The notes: generated by a model from the sequence alone, not told the origin. Shown: positions 26,225 through 37,780, counted from the first letter of the stretch. The stretch: 64,000 nt of DNA from Scylla paramamosain (GCF_035594125.1 NC_087171.1:15794267-15858266), one strand, 5' to 3'. Made by a program: numbers and translations.

Positions 26225-26397
26225 GAGTTACACGAGTTTTTAAAGGTATTTTTGTTGTTCTAATGGCAGATTAATAAGATTTCTGTACTATTAATAGGAT
26301 AAATACTCTTGAGAACGGGACTAATCATCTGTGTGGCCTTTGAAAACAGTCGTGGTGAGAGACCAGAACGTTTCTGAATACGGGCGTTAGTACAGTG
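26225..26397 (-). repeat. Dispersed repeat family C
   Basis: A full-length reverse copy: 'gagtttttaaaggtatttt', 'tctaatggcagattaataag', 'tgtgtggcctttgaaaacag', 'gaacgtttctgaatacggg'. Confidence 0.6.
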
Positions 26398-26597
26398 ACG
26401 GTCGTTCCTCCCTTTCAGCGAGTCTGCACAAGGTAAGCCGGAACACACGCGGGGTTTGATCCTTTACGTTATTAAAGATAGATCACTGCTGCGTTGTGGT
26501 GGTTCTCCGGGGATGTAATGACAGAGATATGAGCTGCGTATAGTGTTTACTGACCATGTCGTACACCCAGTGACTACACACCCACCCACCTAGCCAC

Positions 26598-26606
26598 CCA
26601 CACACA

Positions 26607-26646
<40 letters not shown>

Positions 26647-26662
26647 CACACGCACACACACA
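26598..26662. repeat. (CA)n
   Basis: Imperfect, with AAA and CG variants. Confidence 0.95.
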
Positions 26663-26852
26663 GTATCGCAAGTTTATCTGCGGTGAAATCCTCTTTTAAA
26701 AACTTTTTGATTGATTCGCGGTTTTAATGGCCGTCACTAATGCAGTCCAGAGTAAAATAAGAAAAGAAAAATGGGGGAAGAGAGAAAATGTGGGAAAAAA
26801 TTACGTTTTTCACCAACGAGAATTAAGAAGCGTTTTAGGTCGAGCATTTTCC

Positions 26853-26855
<3 letters not shown>

Positions 26856-26935
<80 letters not shown>

Positions 26936-26949
26936 TGTGTGTGTGTGTG
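26856..26949. repeat. (TG)n
   Basis: 94 bp, one TA variant. Confidence 0.97.
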
Positions 26950-26990
26950 ATAAAGACAGTTAATGATACTTGCCACTATTACTTTCTATT

Positions 26991-26996
26991 CTCTCT

Positions 26997-27092
<96 letters not shown>

Positions 27093-27168
27093 TTTTGTCA
27101 ACAAAGGAGAAGTTCAAACAGAAATGTACATTGATGGCAGCGTTGTAAGCTTGAGATGTGGCGCTTGG

Positions 27169-27239
<71 letters not shown>
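26991..27239. repeat. (TC)n ... (GA)n inverted pair
   Basis: TC 26991-27089 and GA 27171-27239, 81 bp apart. Confidence 0.96.
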
Positions 27240-27242
<3 letters not shown>

Positions 27243-27458
27243 CACGATTAAAAGGACGATCTGGATTGGAACATGCAGCAATGAATTTGTTATCCGAGGA
27301 CTTTGCCACTGATCCACCTGGAATGTGGGGCGGGCAAGACAGGCCTGAGCATGGAAGGGAGAGTTACTGAATTTCTGGGAGGGAAACGGGAATGGAGGGA
27401 AGTATGGTTTAAAGGGACGGAGGGAGAGAGGCAGGGAGGGAAAAGGGGCAGTGAGGGA

Positions 27459-27460
<2 letters not shown>

Positions 27461-27527
<67 letters not shown>
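27461..27527. repeat. (CA)n
   Basis: 67 bp pure. Confidence 0.97.
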
Positions 27528-27528
<1 letters not shown>

Positions 27529-28017
27529 GGTTTAATTATACGAGTCTTCGGTTGCCATTTTAGGGAAAAATCAATTGTACGACTTTTCTCTGCATTATTC
27601 TCCTCTCCATCTTGAAAAAAAAAAAAAAAAAACTAAATAGATTAATTTCATCCTACACGTACAGTAGCGACGGATTCTCATTTTCTTCGCATTTAATAGT
27701 CTCTGGTACCCCCTTTTTTGTTTATTTATTCTTTTTTTTTTTTTAAGTTTTTACTCCGAATGTACGACAAATACAGAGATTTCTCCCTCATCTTTTTCCT
27801 CTCTCACTTTTATGTCCAGTTTTCCTTCACTGTATAAATAAGTGCAGTGTACATGTACTTTAGGAAGCTTTGGATGTCCGTAATCTATTCCTTCATTCCC
27901 CGTTCCCGTTCAGCTGTGTTCTGCGTATAAGCTCTCAAACATAACATTTGAAATTTCCTTCATTCATTCACTGCATATCTCCAAACTTTATTTTCTTAAC
28001 ATCTATCAATCTGAGGT

Positions 28018-28139
<122 letters not shown>

Positions 28140-28660
28140 CACGTTGAATTCTGAGGGTGGCCGGCGTGGAGCAGGCCCGCCCCTCGCCTGCTGGACGCAC
28201 TGAGCCTGTGCCCGGTGAACCACGTGCGTCAGGAAGTAATTGAAGGAATAGTGCTCGTGATTAGCATTTTCATTAATGCCGCCACTCAAACGACTCACCA
28301 CTTCACAGCCAGGCGTTATTACCTCGCTTTTTTCGAACACTTGCAGTTTTTATTTAGTGTTTTCTTGGGCAATAACAGAACATGTTTGCTTTTTATAAAT
28401 GGAAATGAAAGACTGAGGCTGTAAGAGATATTATATGGCCCGAGGTGTCATGAACAGGTGGGAAGAAACACAGTAAATGAAGCTTACAACAGTTAACATC
28501 TGAATGGTGACTATAAATTTCAAGCACAATATATAAAAATGTAAGCCACGGGTGCACTCCACGCAGAACACTGACAGAAATGCTCTCACTCGTTGTCCTT
28601 GAGCAGACCTACGTGCATGCTGACCGACATGCAAGTATGCACGTACCGCCACTGCTGCTT

Positions 28661-28680
28661 CACACACACACACACACACA
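28661..28680. repeat. (CA)n short
   Basis: 20 bp. Confidence 0.9.
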
Positions 28681-28869
28681 GCCCACTAGGGACAGAATCC
28701 AAAAAAATTGTCAGTGTGGCCCAGGTTAACTAAATTTTGTACCTGATGTATCGCCTCCCTTGGACCAGGTTTTTCCGTTCACCACCTGTAATTCCAGCGT
28801 CCTTTTTGTCCAGTGAGCGGCTGTGGGTGGAAATACAGGGTGGCGATCCGTTTTTTTTTTCTTTCTCCT

Positions 28870-28873
<4 letters not shown>

Positions 28874-28919
<46 letters not shown>
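28874..28919. repeat. (TG)n
   Basis: 46 bp pure. Confidence 0.96.
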
Positions 28920-29170
28920 GAGTGTCCAGCATCCACACAAAGACATCCATCAGTAACAGTGTGTGGATTTGCCTAGTGGAGTCACTTGCATGGCCTCGCT
29001 GGATAAAGATTGAGGACATGAAGGGAACATGCTAATTATACAGTCAATAATTTCTTGCTGTCATAGAGGAGTAATTGTGATAAGATAATAGTTTATTAAG
29101 TGTAAAAGCTTGCATCAGGTGAAAATTTGCTGGAGATGTGTGGGAAATTTAAAGAGTGGACAGTTATAGT

Positions 29171-29209
29171 GGCAATGGTAATAACAATGGTAATAACAAT
29201 GGTAATATC
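29171..29209. repeat. 12-bp minisatellite (AATGGTAATAAC)~3
   Basis: Three near-perfect tandem copies starting 'caatggtaataa'. Confidence 0.8.
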
Positions 29210-29311
29210 AAATAAGAACAGACACGTGGAAGATGTGTGATTAAAGTTTTAATTGTGCCTTCCTGGTAAATTATATAAGATTGTTAGTAGGGGGCACGTT
29301 TCTGAAAGTCG

Positions 29312-29389
29312 CTCTCTCTCTCTCTCTCTTCTCTTCTCTCTCTCTCTCATCCTCTCTCTCTCTATCTCTCTCTCTCTCTCTCTCATCCT

Positions 29390-29430
<41 letters not shown>
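29312..29430. repeat. (CT)n imperfect
   Basis: 119 bp with TTCT, ATC and CCT interruptions; an older array. Confidence 0.95.
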
Positions 29431-29432
<2 letters not shown>

Positions 29433-29754
29433 GACACGTACAAAAATACTTTCAATTACAGAAAGAGAGGCGTGGGAGGTGGTGGTCTGTGCCTCTCAAG
29501 CTTTTGAAACAAAGGACCTCCAAACGCCCAAACGCAGCCCTCCCCAGGAAAAAAGGAAAGATAAAAGACATGAAACAGAACAAACGACTCATAAACCGCC
29601 CCGAAAACGATTATAGCCAATTCTTTTTTTCCTTCTTTATTTTCCTTTTTTTTTTTTCAGGATCACTGATAGTCTGCAGTATTATCAGTGTTAGAATTTT
29701 GAGATTAATTATTTTGTATCTGTGCTTATTTATATAATCATTCATACACACTAC

Positions 29755-29780
29755 CACACACACACACACACACACACACA
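29755..29780. repeat. (CA)n short
   Basis: 26 bp. Confidence 0.92.
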
Positions 29781-29963
29781 CGTTAAAGTTTGGATTTTCT
29801 GCTTTGTTTTATCTATTTATTTATTTATTTACTTACCTATTATTGTCATTATTTATTACTATTTTTCTTTTAATGGTGGAGCATAAGTATGATTCCAGTG
29901 CTGGTCATTTTCGGACATCACTGACCTTACCTTTATTGAGAGTGTCGTTATGTTAAGGGACTG

Positions 29964-29964
29964 A

Positions 29965-30013
<49 letters not shown>

Positions 30014-30050
30014 CGTCGTAGTAGTAATAGTAGCAGTAGAAGTAGCAATA
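29964..30050. repeat. (TAG)n
   Basis: 49 bp pure, then decayed with CGT, AAT and GCA variants. Confidence 0.95.
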
Positions 30051-30059
30051 TCATTGAAA

Positions 30060-30305
30060 CTCAGACAAAGCACCTACGCACCTTGCCTCACCTCCCTATA
30101 ACAAAGTAATAAACTCTGGAACTCCCTGCTTTTGTGTTTCCTCCCACCTTTGATTTGGACTGTTTGAAGTTGGAGGTTTGAAGACACTTTTTATTTTATT
30201 TATTTATTTTTTATACTCTTTACTATACTGGGACCGGCACCTCCAGTAGGCCTTTTTTTTATATATATTTTTGTTATGTTTCTATGTCAGCTTACATAAA
30301 AAAGG
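30060..30305 (+). mobile_element. LINE 3' end relic, family B
   Basis: This copy contains the equivalent of NKLWNSL (ataaactctggaactccctg), a decayed FK segment, and the 'gggaccggcacctccagtag' 3' UTR ending in an A-run before 30305. It is frame-broken. Confidence 0.65.
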
Positions 30306-30765
30306 CCCCAATGCCTAATGAAACCAGTATTCAGACAAGCAAGACAAGGAAGAAACGAAGTGACATCATTTTGAACAATAATTAGCCACAATCACCCACA
30401 TGCATTCTTAAGTACAGGTGGAATTCTTATCTACACGAATGCAAGTGATAACATTCATACATCTTACTGCTCCACTTCCCTTTAAGAGCGGCATTTAGTG
30501 TTCCTTTCTCTTTGTCTCTCTCGTTCTCCTCGGGCAATCTCGCTTTCACAGAAGAGAATGGAGACTCACTAGGGTTTGTTTGCTGACCTCGCGTGTAAAA
30601 GGCCACTGTTTTCTTCGCCGCTGTAACTGAGACGCGGTTCATTTCACCAAAGCAACTTCCACTCGCGAGGATTCCTGCATGAAAATCTTACCACTTAATA
30701 CATTCAGGCAAATTTATACTAACCTAAAGTGATCTTGTTTGTCATGGGAGGAATTGTTTTCTATC

Positions 30766-30811
<46 letters not shown>

Positions 30812-30860
30812 ATTGTATTAGTAGTAGCAGTTGTAACGGTAGCAGTAACAGTAGTAGTCG
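30766..30860. repeat. (TAG)n
   Basis: 46 bp pure, then variants up to the family D copy. Confidence 0.95.
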
Positions 30861-31018
30861 CGACACGAAACAATTAACAACACCAGAAGCAATGTGTGAA
30901 GTCTTTATAAGCATCTACAAGAAAGTTAATGATGAAAAAGAATATATCTTGCAATTTCTTCCCAGTTCAAAGATTGAATGTGGCTGCAGAACAAGTAAAG
31001 ATGTCTCAGAGTGATTGG
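30858..31018 (+). repeat. Dispersed repeat family D
   Basis: 'Cgacacgaaacaattaacaa', 'agaagcaatgtgtgaagtct', 'aagcatctacaagaaagtt' and 'gatgtctcagagtgattggt' match the copies at 41090 and 63598. Class is unknown. It ends about 80 bp upstream of recursive-splice candidate 1. Confidence 0.5.
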
Positions 31019-31098
31019 TAATTACGGAAAGTTGGACCAAGTGGCAATCAAAGTGTTGACAAATTGCACTATTGCATGTCGTAGTGTTGTCATAATTA

Positions 31099-31137
31099 AC
31101 TAATCGATTCCTTTTTTTTCCTTCTTCACAGGTGAGT
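31099..31137 (+). promoter_or_regulatory. Candidate recursive splice site 1
   Basis: A branch-like CTAAT (about 31100-31104) is followed by a strong pyrimidine tract, TTCACAG ending at 31131, and then directly by GTGAGT (31132-31137). An acceptor fused to a donor is the ratchet-point architecture described for long introns in Drosophila and vertebrates. The branch A to AG distance is about 28 nt. It lies just 3' of a family D repeat copy, but the other copies of that family do not show this junction. Presence of the motif is certain; use in splicing is inferred. Confidence 0.45.
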
Positions 31138-31180
31138 GGGTGACGATGAGTGTTACCGTCACTGTGTCCGTAATCATGAG
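31132..31180 (+). other. Candidate cryptic RS-exon, 49 nt
   Basis: If the acceptor at 31131 is used for exon definition, the next donor downstream is GAG|GTATGT, with its intron starting at 31181. This bounds a 49-nt unit. Short cryptic exons of this kind are known to support recognition of recursive splice sites in Drosophila and vertebrates. It would normally be skipped in the mature mRNA. An ordinary short alternative exon is the other possibility. Confidence 0.3.
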
Positions 31181-31379
31181 GTATGTGTAAGCTCTTCACT
31201 GATATGTATCTCCTCAGCATTCTCCTCCTCCTCATTCTTCGCCCTGTCTGTGTTATGTCTCCCTTTGTGATGATCCAATGGTATTTTTTGTTACATACGA
31301 TTTCTCTGTTCCTTCTTGCCCTTGCCCACAACGCCTCCTGCCACGTTGGTCCTCAGAACTGTGGCGAGCATTGCATAGA

Positions 31380-31482
31380 GAGATAAATAAATGGATAGAA
31401 AGATAGGTAGATTGATAGATAGACTGATAGATAGATAGATTGATGGATTGATTGATTGATAGATTGGCAGATAGATAGACGT
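31380..31482. repeat. (GATA)n imperfect
   Basis: GATA with GATT, GACT and GGCA variants, similar in style to 14340-14560. Confidence 0.9.
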
Positions 31483-31816
31483 TCACTGATTTCAATATCT
31501 ATTCAGCACCTTTTTAAGAATACAAGACATAGAGCACAACCATAATATCAACTCTCATAGTCCAAATAAACGAAGTCTTGGAAAGAAAACTTGAATGAAA
31601 TGTCACGCTTTGACTTAAAATTTCTAAGGTGTGTGTTTCGGATTCAAATTCTCGACTGGATATCAACAGATTTGGCTATCAATATACATCACTAAGGAGG
31701 TATATGGAAGCCCCACCCACACACATCCTCCATATTACAGTCCTCCAGATGATTAATCAGTAACAGTTGTTTCTGTTACGCTCGGTGTTTTACAATAAAA
31801 TGTGAGATGTAAATTG

Positions 31817-32055
31817 AAGCAAGTGCGAAGAGCCTTTCATATTATTAAGCCCATTGTTGTATCCTCTAATTCTACACGTAACTGATAACAATAAGGAACG
31901 TACGCCACACTTGTTCTCTTTTTTAAAGCAAGTGCAAAGGGTTTTTTAGTCGGTTGTTCTCCTCTTAATACTGCACGTAGCTGATGACAATATCAAACAT
32001 TCTGAAATGAAAAAAAATCTGTACGTTCCGTCAATTAGTACGCCACACTTTTTTT
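31817..32055. repeat. 109-bp tandem duplication
   Basis: 'Aagcaagtgcgaagag' at 31817 recurs as 'aagcaagtgcaaaggg' at 31926. Later landmarks 'ctgataacaat'/'ctgatgacaat' and 'gtacgccacactt' recur in the same order. The second unit has a small insertion. Confidence 0.65.
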
Positions 32056-32648
32056 TTTCCCCCTTTTGCTACCTTTGGTCATTGGGTCACACCTTATTAT
32101 TTTAATTTTCAAAGGCGTTTGGTCAGTTCTTTGAAGAAATAGAAGTGAACCAGACCTCCGCATGGAGTGAAACAGAGACCAGCGGCCTTCTGGTAATTAC
32201 TACCGCCCAGTTGTTGTGACGGAAAGAGAGGCGGCGCACAGAAAGACGAAACTGTACAAAACAAGAAAAGTCAACTAAACTCTACTGAACGAAGCCACTG
32301 CATTACACGGCAGACCGAGCAAGGGTAGCGGATCAGGAACTTGCACTGAGGATAAAGCTTGTGGTTCACTAGTCCGGATAAGGCAAAGAAAACTCACCAC
32401 GACAACCAGATCACTTGCTTCTCAAGTTGAAATGCTCACTGTCCTTCCGGTGGCCGCAGGATACAGGAGGCTCGGCAGGAAACGCCCTGCACCTGTTTCA
32501 CCTTGCACACGTTAATTAGGTTTGACCGGAGACTGCGTGTCCTCCATTACCTGGCGTCGTCTTTCAACACAGCACTGGAGATGTGTACAAATTTGTTGTG
32601 CTGTGTGGTAACGTGGAGTAATTAATAAAACTAGAAATGGATGCCGGC

Positions 32649-32651
<3 letters not shown>
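32056..32651. other. No gene recognised
   Basis: Unique, moderately GC-rich; no exon-like unit seen. Confidence 0.55.

Positions 32652-32693
<42 letters not shown>
32652..32693. repeat. (CA)n
   Basis: About 40 bp ending in CATA variants. Confidence 0.95.
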
Positions 32694-32767
32694 ATACGGA
32701 GATGACCCACTAGAGGTTTCCCATACCTTCATAACCCTTTTGCCATTCTTGTGTGCGTTGGGGGAGG

Positions 32768-32771
<4 letters not shown>

Positions 32772-32835
<64 letters not shown>

Positions 32836-32876
32836 GCCGGCGGCAGCGTGACTTTGATGTCTGCCTTCCACCATCA

Positions 32877-32934
<58 letters not shown>

Positions 32935-33093
32935 CCTCCATCAACACTAAAAACCGAAATACCTCTCCATTCCTTCCTTCCTTCCTTCCTTCCTTCCTTC
33001 CTTCCTTCCTTCCTTCCTTCCTTCCTTCCTTCCTTCCCTCCCTCCCTCCCTCCCTCCCTCCCTCCCTCCCTCCCTCCCTCCCTCCCTCCCTCC
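32772..33093. repeat. SSR cluster (GA)n, (CT)n, (TTCC)n, (CCCT)n
   Basis: GA 32772-32832; CT 32880-32932 (inverted pair, 47-bp gap); TTCC 32970-33036 passing without a break into CCCT to 33093. Confidence 0.97.
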
Positions 33094-33457
33094 TCACCCA
33101 ATGCCTCTTACTCCCTACCACTCCCCTCTTCAGTTCCCCCTTTCGACATTAACGAGCTGGAGGGGTCGGGCAAGCATTGTTTATCAGATAGGTGGACGCA
33201 GTAATAAGTATGTAAATGCTCAAGATAATTAAGCCGGTCTCATAAATAGCCAAGTAAAGCAAGCCTTATAAATCGTGTGCATTATTAGCTTAGGTGGTTA
33301 TGATATCGTTGTTTGTCTTTCTTTATGTATACCGAGGATTTATTTATTTATTTATTTTTCTTTATTCTCTACGTGTGTTTAACCTGTCTTTTGCGTGGTC
33401 TTTTTCTTGATTTCCTGCTTTGTTTGCCTGTTCTTTCCCATTTTTTTTTCCCCCTTG

Positions 33458-34060
33458 ACGCTGCCTCCTTTGCTTCGTGTTCCTTTTCTTTCTCTCTTTT
33501 TTTATTCTTCGACTTTTCCGTACGTGTGTTTAGTCTTCCTTTTCCATAATCTTTCTCCTGGCTTTCTTCCTTTATTCTCTTCTTTTCCTCTTCTTTTTTC
33601 CCACACGCTACCTCCTTCGTTTCGTGGTTCTTGTCTTTCTCTCTTTTTATTCTTTGTCATTTTCCATAGGTACGTGCATTTTCCCCCTTTCCTTTTGCAT
33701 AATCTTCTTGCATTCTTCCTTTATTCTCCTGTTCCTTCTCTCTCTCTCTCTTTTTTTTTTTCTTCACACGCTGCCTCCTTCGCTTCGTGTTCCTTTTCTT
33801 TCTTTCTTTTTTATTCTTTGACTTTTCCGTATGTATGAATATTCTTTTGCATAATCTTTCTCCTTGCTCTCTTCCTTTATTATCTTTCTTCTTTCCCTCT
33901 TCTTTTTTTCCCACACGCTGCCTCCTTCGCTTCGTATTTCTTGTTTTTTCATCTTTTTGTTCTTTTCCTTTTAATCTTCCTCTCCTTTGTTTTCTGTTCC
34001 CTGACTTCTTGATTCTCGAGTCCTTTATTCCTTGTTCTCTGTACACTCCGTCTTTTTTTG
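33458..34060. repeat. Polypyrimidine minisatellite, ~147-163-bp unit
   Basis: The landmark ACGCTGCCTCCTTCGCTTCG or a close variant starts at 33458, 33605, 33768 and 33915 (spacings 147, 163, 147). Between landmarks, 'gacttttccgta', 'cataatctttctcc' and 'ttcctttattctcttc' recur in order. The + strand is almost wholly pyrimidine. Open frames on either strand here are by-products of composition. Confidence 0.8.
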
Positions 34061-34384
34061 CCTCCAGTCCTTGTCTTCTTATCCGTTTGATCTCTGCCCT
34101 TTATTCCTTCTTCATCCCCCGTTACTCTGTCTCGGTTTCTTGGCCTTTTCTCCCTTTATTTCGACAATTACTCCGTGTTTGACAGTGCACTTTTTCCTTC
34201 ATTCCTTTCCCCTTCTTCCTTCTTCTGCGCCCTGTCCATTTATTTTCTGTTCCTGTCCCTTTTCTCTCTCTTTTTCCCTCCATTCTTTACTCCTGTGCGT
34301 CTAAATTCTTGGTTTCTATTCCTTGTTTTCTACTTTTCCTATCACTCGTTTATCTCTTGTTCAGTATCGTTGTTTGCTCATTCT

Positions 34385-34387
<3 letters not shown>

Positions 34388-34464
<77 letters not shown>
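34388..34464. repeat. (CT)n
   Basis: 77 bp pure, at the end of a 1-kb pyrimidine-rich region. Confidence 0.97.
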
Positions 34465-34470
<6 letters not shown>

Positions 34471-34686
34471 CTTGTACAAGGTGGGTGACGTTCCCTCGAG
34501 GCTGTGAACCATTATAGCCAGAGGGACCTCAAGTGTTAAGCCATTTTGATACATTACAAGATTATACTAACATCTGAGAGGCTCTGTACAATAGGCCTAC
34601 TACAGCACATTGCCCTCCCTGTAGTAGACCTGTAGGTAGGTAGCGTTAATTCTTGTCTGTGGGGATGCTAAATGTAATGCAATTTA

Positions 34687-34687
<1 letters not shown>

Positions 34688-34762
<75 letters not shown>
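34688..34762. repeat. (GT)n
   Basis: 75 bp pure. Confidence 0.97.
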
Positions 34763-34766
<4 letters not shown>

Positions 34767-34858
34767 AGGCGCGTGAAGGAAGCGAAAACAGTGCATGTGT
34801 ACAGGAGTAATGCTTTGCTTCCGTTCTTTCCATCCCCCTGGGCGGCCTGTGTGTGGTT

Positions 34859-34859
<1 letters not shown>

Positions 34860-34917
<58 letters not shown>
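34860..34917. repeat. (GA)n
   Basis: 58 bp pure. Confidence 0.97.
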
Positions 34918-34922
<5 letters not shown>

Positions 34923-35125
34923 TTTACCAGTTACTATCAATAGGCCACTTTCGCCCTCCCATCCCTTCCTCTGGCTTGACACGCTGCGGTCACAGCCTAC
35001 ACATGTATCCCCCTTACCTTGATGATTCTGCTGCCCATCCTTATACTGTTCCCGCCTCGTCTTTCCCGGTACTCAGGAGATTTAGGCCAGGGGCAGTGGA
35101 GACCCAAATGCGGCCATCAGATCTT

Positions 35126-35229
<104 letters not shown>

Positions 35230-35264
35230 ACCAGTAACGTCTTATGTCTTATTTCTCCTACACG

Positions 35265-35498
35265 TCAGAAGTTGGCGATGTTTTTAAGTCTTCTCCAGTT
35301 ATCCCGGTCTAATGCATCTTCTGTCGCCGCCAAACAATGTAGCGTTTCCTTGGGTAGTCTGTGAAGAGCAAGGGAACGCCTCGCCCACAGTCTTGACAAG
35401 GGATGAGGAACAATAACAACGGAGAGTCTGTGGGCGTGTTTGTAATGTTGGCGGGGAATAAGTGGAATCACCTCCAACAGTTCTGTGGAATGCTGCAC
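35265..35498 (-). pseudogene. Possible retroelement protein remnant
   Basis: A 77-codon reverse-strand frame without simple repeats ends EDALDRDNWRRLKNIANF. The 'ALDRDxWRRL' sequence recalls the region after the RT domain in some non-LTR ORF2 proteins. The rest is not recognisable and no RT core lies upstream. It could equally be chance. Confidence 0.22.
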
Positions 35499-35542
35499 GG
35501 TGTGTCAAAATGAATTTAGCCGCGTGCTACTTCAAACACACT

Positions 35543-35675
<133 letters not shown>

Positions 35676-35989
35676 GAACGAACTTTACGGGTCTGTCACA
35701 CGACGACAATTTCTGCACCATGAAAAGTTTTAGTCGGTGCTTTGTGCGACTTGGCATTGTGCTGCAAACTAATTCATCAACAACCAAATTAAGCAGTGTC
35801 CAGTAGGCGCCCGTCCACGGAGGCTTACTACTGCCAGCGCGCCAGCATCACCTGCACTCTAATTAAGTCCCCCTTGAGGCGCCTGATTGCATTATTTTCG
35901 AATCAGACTTAATTTGACTCGTGAATTTCACAAATGTTTTCTATTTGCCCAAAGCGTAACACGTTTTGCATCGTAATACACATAGCTGT

Positions 35990-36247
35990 CCTTCCGAAAA
36001 CAAGAGTACATGATTTTCGGGTGAGCAGGAGGCTGGGTACAGTGGTGGCGGTACAGGGGCAAGAGTGTGTAAGCGTGGGCTGGGAGGTAACATGATGAGG
36101 CGAGTGAGGCGAGGCGGGAAGAGGCGTGACGGGACTGGAAGTATGAGCGAGCGGTGATTGAGAAAGGTGCGAGATGGGTGACGGGAGGTAGGGAAAGGTG
36201 TGTACGTGCGTGATGATGACACTGAGGAGAAATAGGACGACACAGTT
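35990..36247. other. G/purine-rich strand segment
   Basis: Repeated GGGAGGT, GGCGAGG and GGGACTGG words. A similar segment recurs at 36430-36620. The reverse-strand frames here are compositional. Confidence 0.45.
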
Positions 36248-36330
36248 CTTTCACTACGATATGCAACAGTTCACAGCACTAGAAGCACTATACAAAATCC
36301 TCACAACCACCTAAAGTAGAGAAAAATTAA
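36248..36330 (+). repeat. Family D 5' fragment
   Basis: 'Ttcactacgatatgcaacag' and 'ttcacagcactagaagcac' match the start of family D. Similarity fades after 36310. Confidence 0.45.
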
Positions 36331-36619
36331 TGTAAAGAATAAATATCCCAGTGACAAGGTATTATAAAAGCTTATGAGTGGGCTGTGGAACGAAAATATC
36401 CCAGGGTGCTTTGAGGCTAAGGTGTGTCTGGTAGCAACGAGACTTCAGGAGGCGTGACTGGGAGAGATGGGAAAAAGGAGAGCTGGGAATGATGGGAGGC
36501 GAGACGAAGCGATGGGAGGCAAGGAATGGCATGCAGTGTGAGTGAGGGATGGTGATACTGGAAGAAAACGGGACTGGGGTATGGGTAATTGGGCAATGGG
36601 TTGGGTTGAAGAGAGTGTT

Positions 36620-37410
36620 GTGATCTCAGAGGATTTACGATTACTTCTACAGTAGTTAAGATAAGATGAATTCATTGTCACGTTCAGTTCATGCAGCGTG
36701 ACTTTTCTTTTCGCCCTTAAGCTTATCCTTATTTAAGCTCTACCAGTCTTCACGCACTTCACCACCTTTCATTTTCTCAGTTATGAAAATTCCCGGCGTC
36801 TCTAGTCTAGTGAAAGTCTCTGCAGATGTTATTACTGTGTCATGCTGCATTGTGCGGAGTAAAATCGTGACAGACAAGAATCATACAACATTGCACATAT
36901 GACGCGAGAGATGAAGCGCTTTCCAGCATTCCAGGACAGATCGGGTTGCGAACTTCAGCTTTGTCTTTGATTTTGACTTGCTCTTTTACTGGCATGGCGT
37001 CTTTTCAAGCTTGATCTGGTCCGGTGCAGGTTAGGGGTTTTGAGAGGCACCACTGACCACAGGAGGTGTGATGGAGTAGGTGCAATCTTTCAGTGTGCGT
37101 AGTTGTATTCTTGCGCAGTGAAATCATGTGGTCGTCTTGGATTTTAAACTGGTATTGAGAATTAATTAAAGGGTTATCGAACATGCAGGTAAAGGAATTT
37201 TTTATTCTTTTTATTCATTTATGTATTTATTTATTTATTTTATCTTATTTAATTATTATTATTATTCATGAATTGCCGATCATGCGGATGCATAAATTTT
37301 CTTATTCCTCGAGTTTTCCCTATTATTTTTCTTTTTCTTTTTCTTGGTTTTTGGAAAGATGAGTTCTCGACAAACCCTTCCCTTTGAACGGTGTATAAAT
37401 AGCATACTAT
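36620..37410. other. No gene recognised
   Basis: Unique sequence, then TTTA-rich low complexity at 37195-37265. Confidence 0.55.
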
Positions 37411-37495
37411 TCTGAGACTGGCATCTCATTGGGCTTTTTTTTATTGGATTTTTGTTGCCCTTGGCCAGTGTCCCTCCTGCATAAAAAAAAATAAA
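37411..37495 (+). mobile_element. LINE 3' UTR fragment, family B
   Basis: 'Gagactggcatctcattggg' followed by 'gttgcccttggccagtgtcc' and 'cctgcataaaa' marks the terminal ~85 bp. Its A-tail runs straight into an (AAAT)n array, so the tail probably seeded the microsatellite. Confidence 0.65.
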
Positions 37496-37531
37496 TAAAT
37501 AAATAAATAAGTAAATAAATAAATAAATAAA
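37481..37531. repeat. (AAAT)n after LINE A-tail
   Basis: AAAT units with one AAGT, grown from the family B tail. Confidence 0.93.
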
Positions 37532-37779
37532 TACTTGGTAATTTAAAACTTTAAATAAAAGTAATCGACTCAGGTAGAGAGAGATAATAAATAGACTCTA
37601 ACGTTACCTGTAATCAATTCACCAGCAAATTGACTGGCTACATGATACTGCGCGGGAAAGGAATCAGCCACTTTACTCACTCTCTCCTTGTTAAGAGAGG
37701 AAACTTTCAACGTTATAATAGTTTTATACCCGTCTCTCATAGAATTAGTTGCCGAGGATGGTGGAGTTATCAAAGAAAA

Positions 37780-37780
<1 letters not shown>

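Noticed and set aside
31183..31386. Hydrophobic 67-codon forward frame after ratchet candidate 1
   Set aside because: No recognisable domain, and it runs into a (GATA)n array.
34594..34630. GGCCTACTACAG / CTGTAGTAGACC hairpin
   Set aside because: Short imperfect stem; common by chance in this composition.
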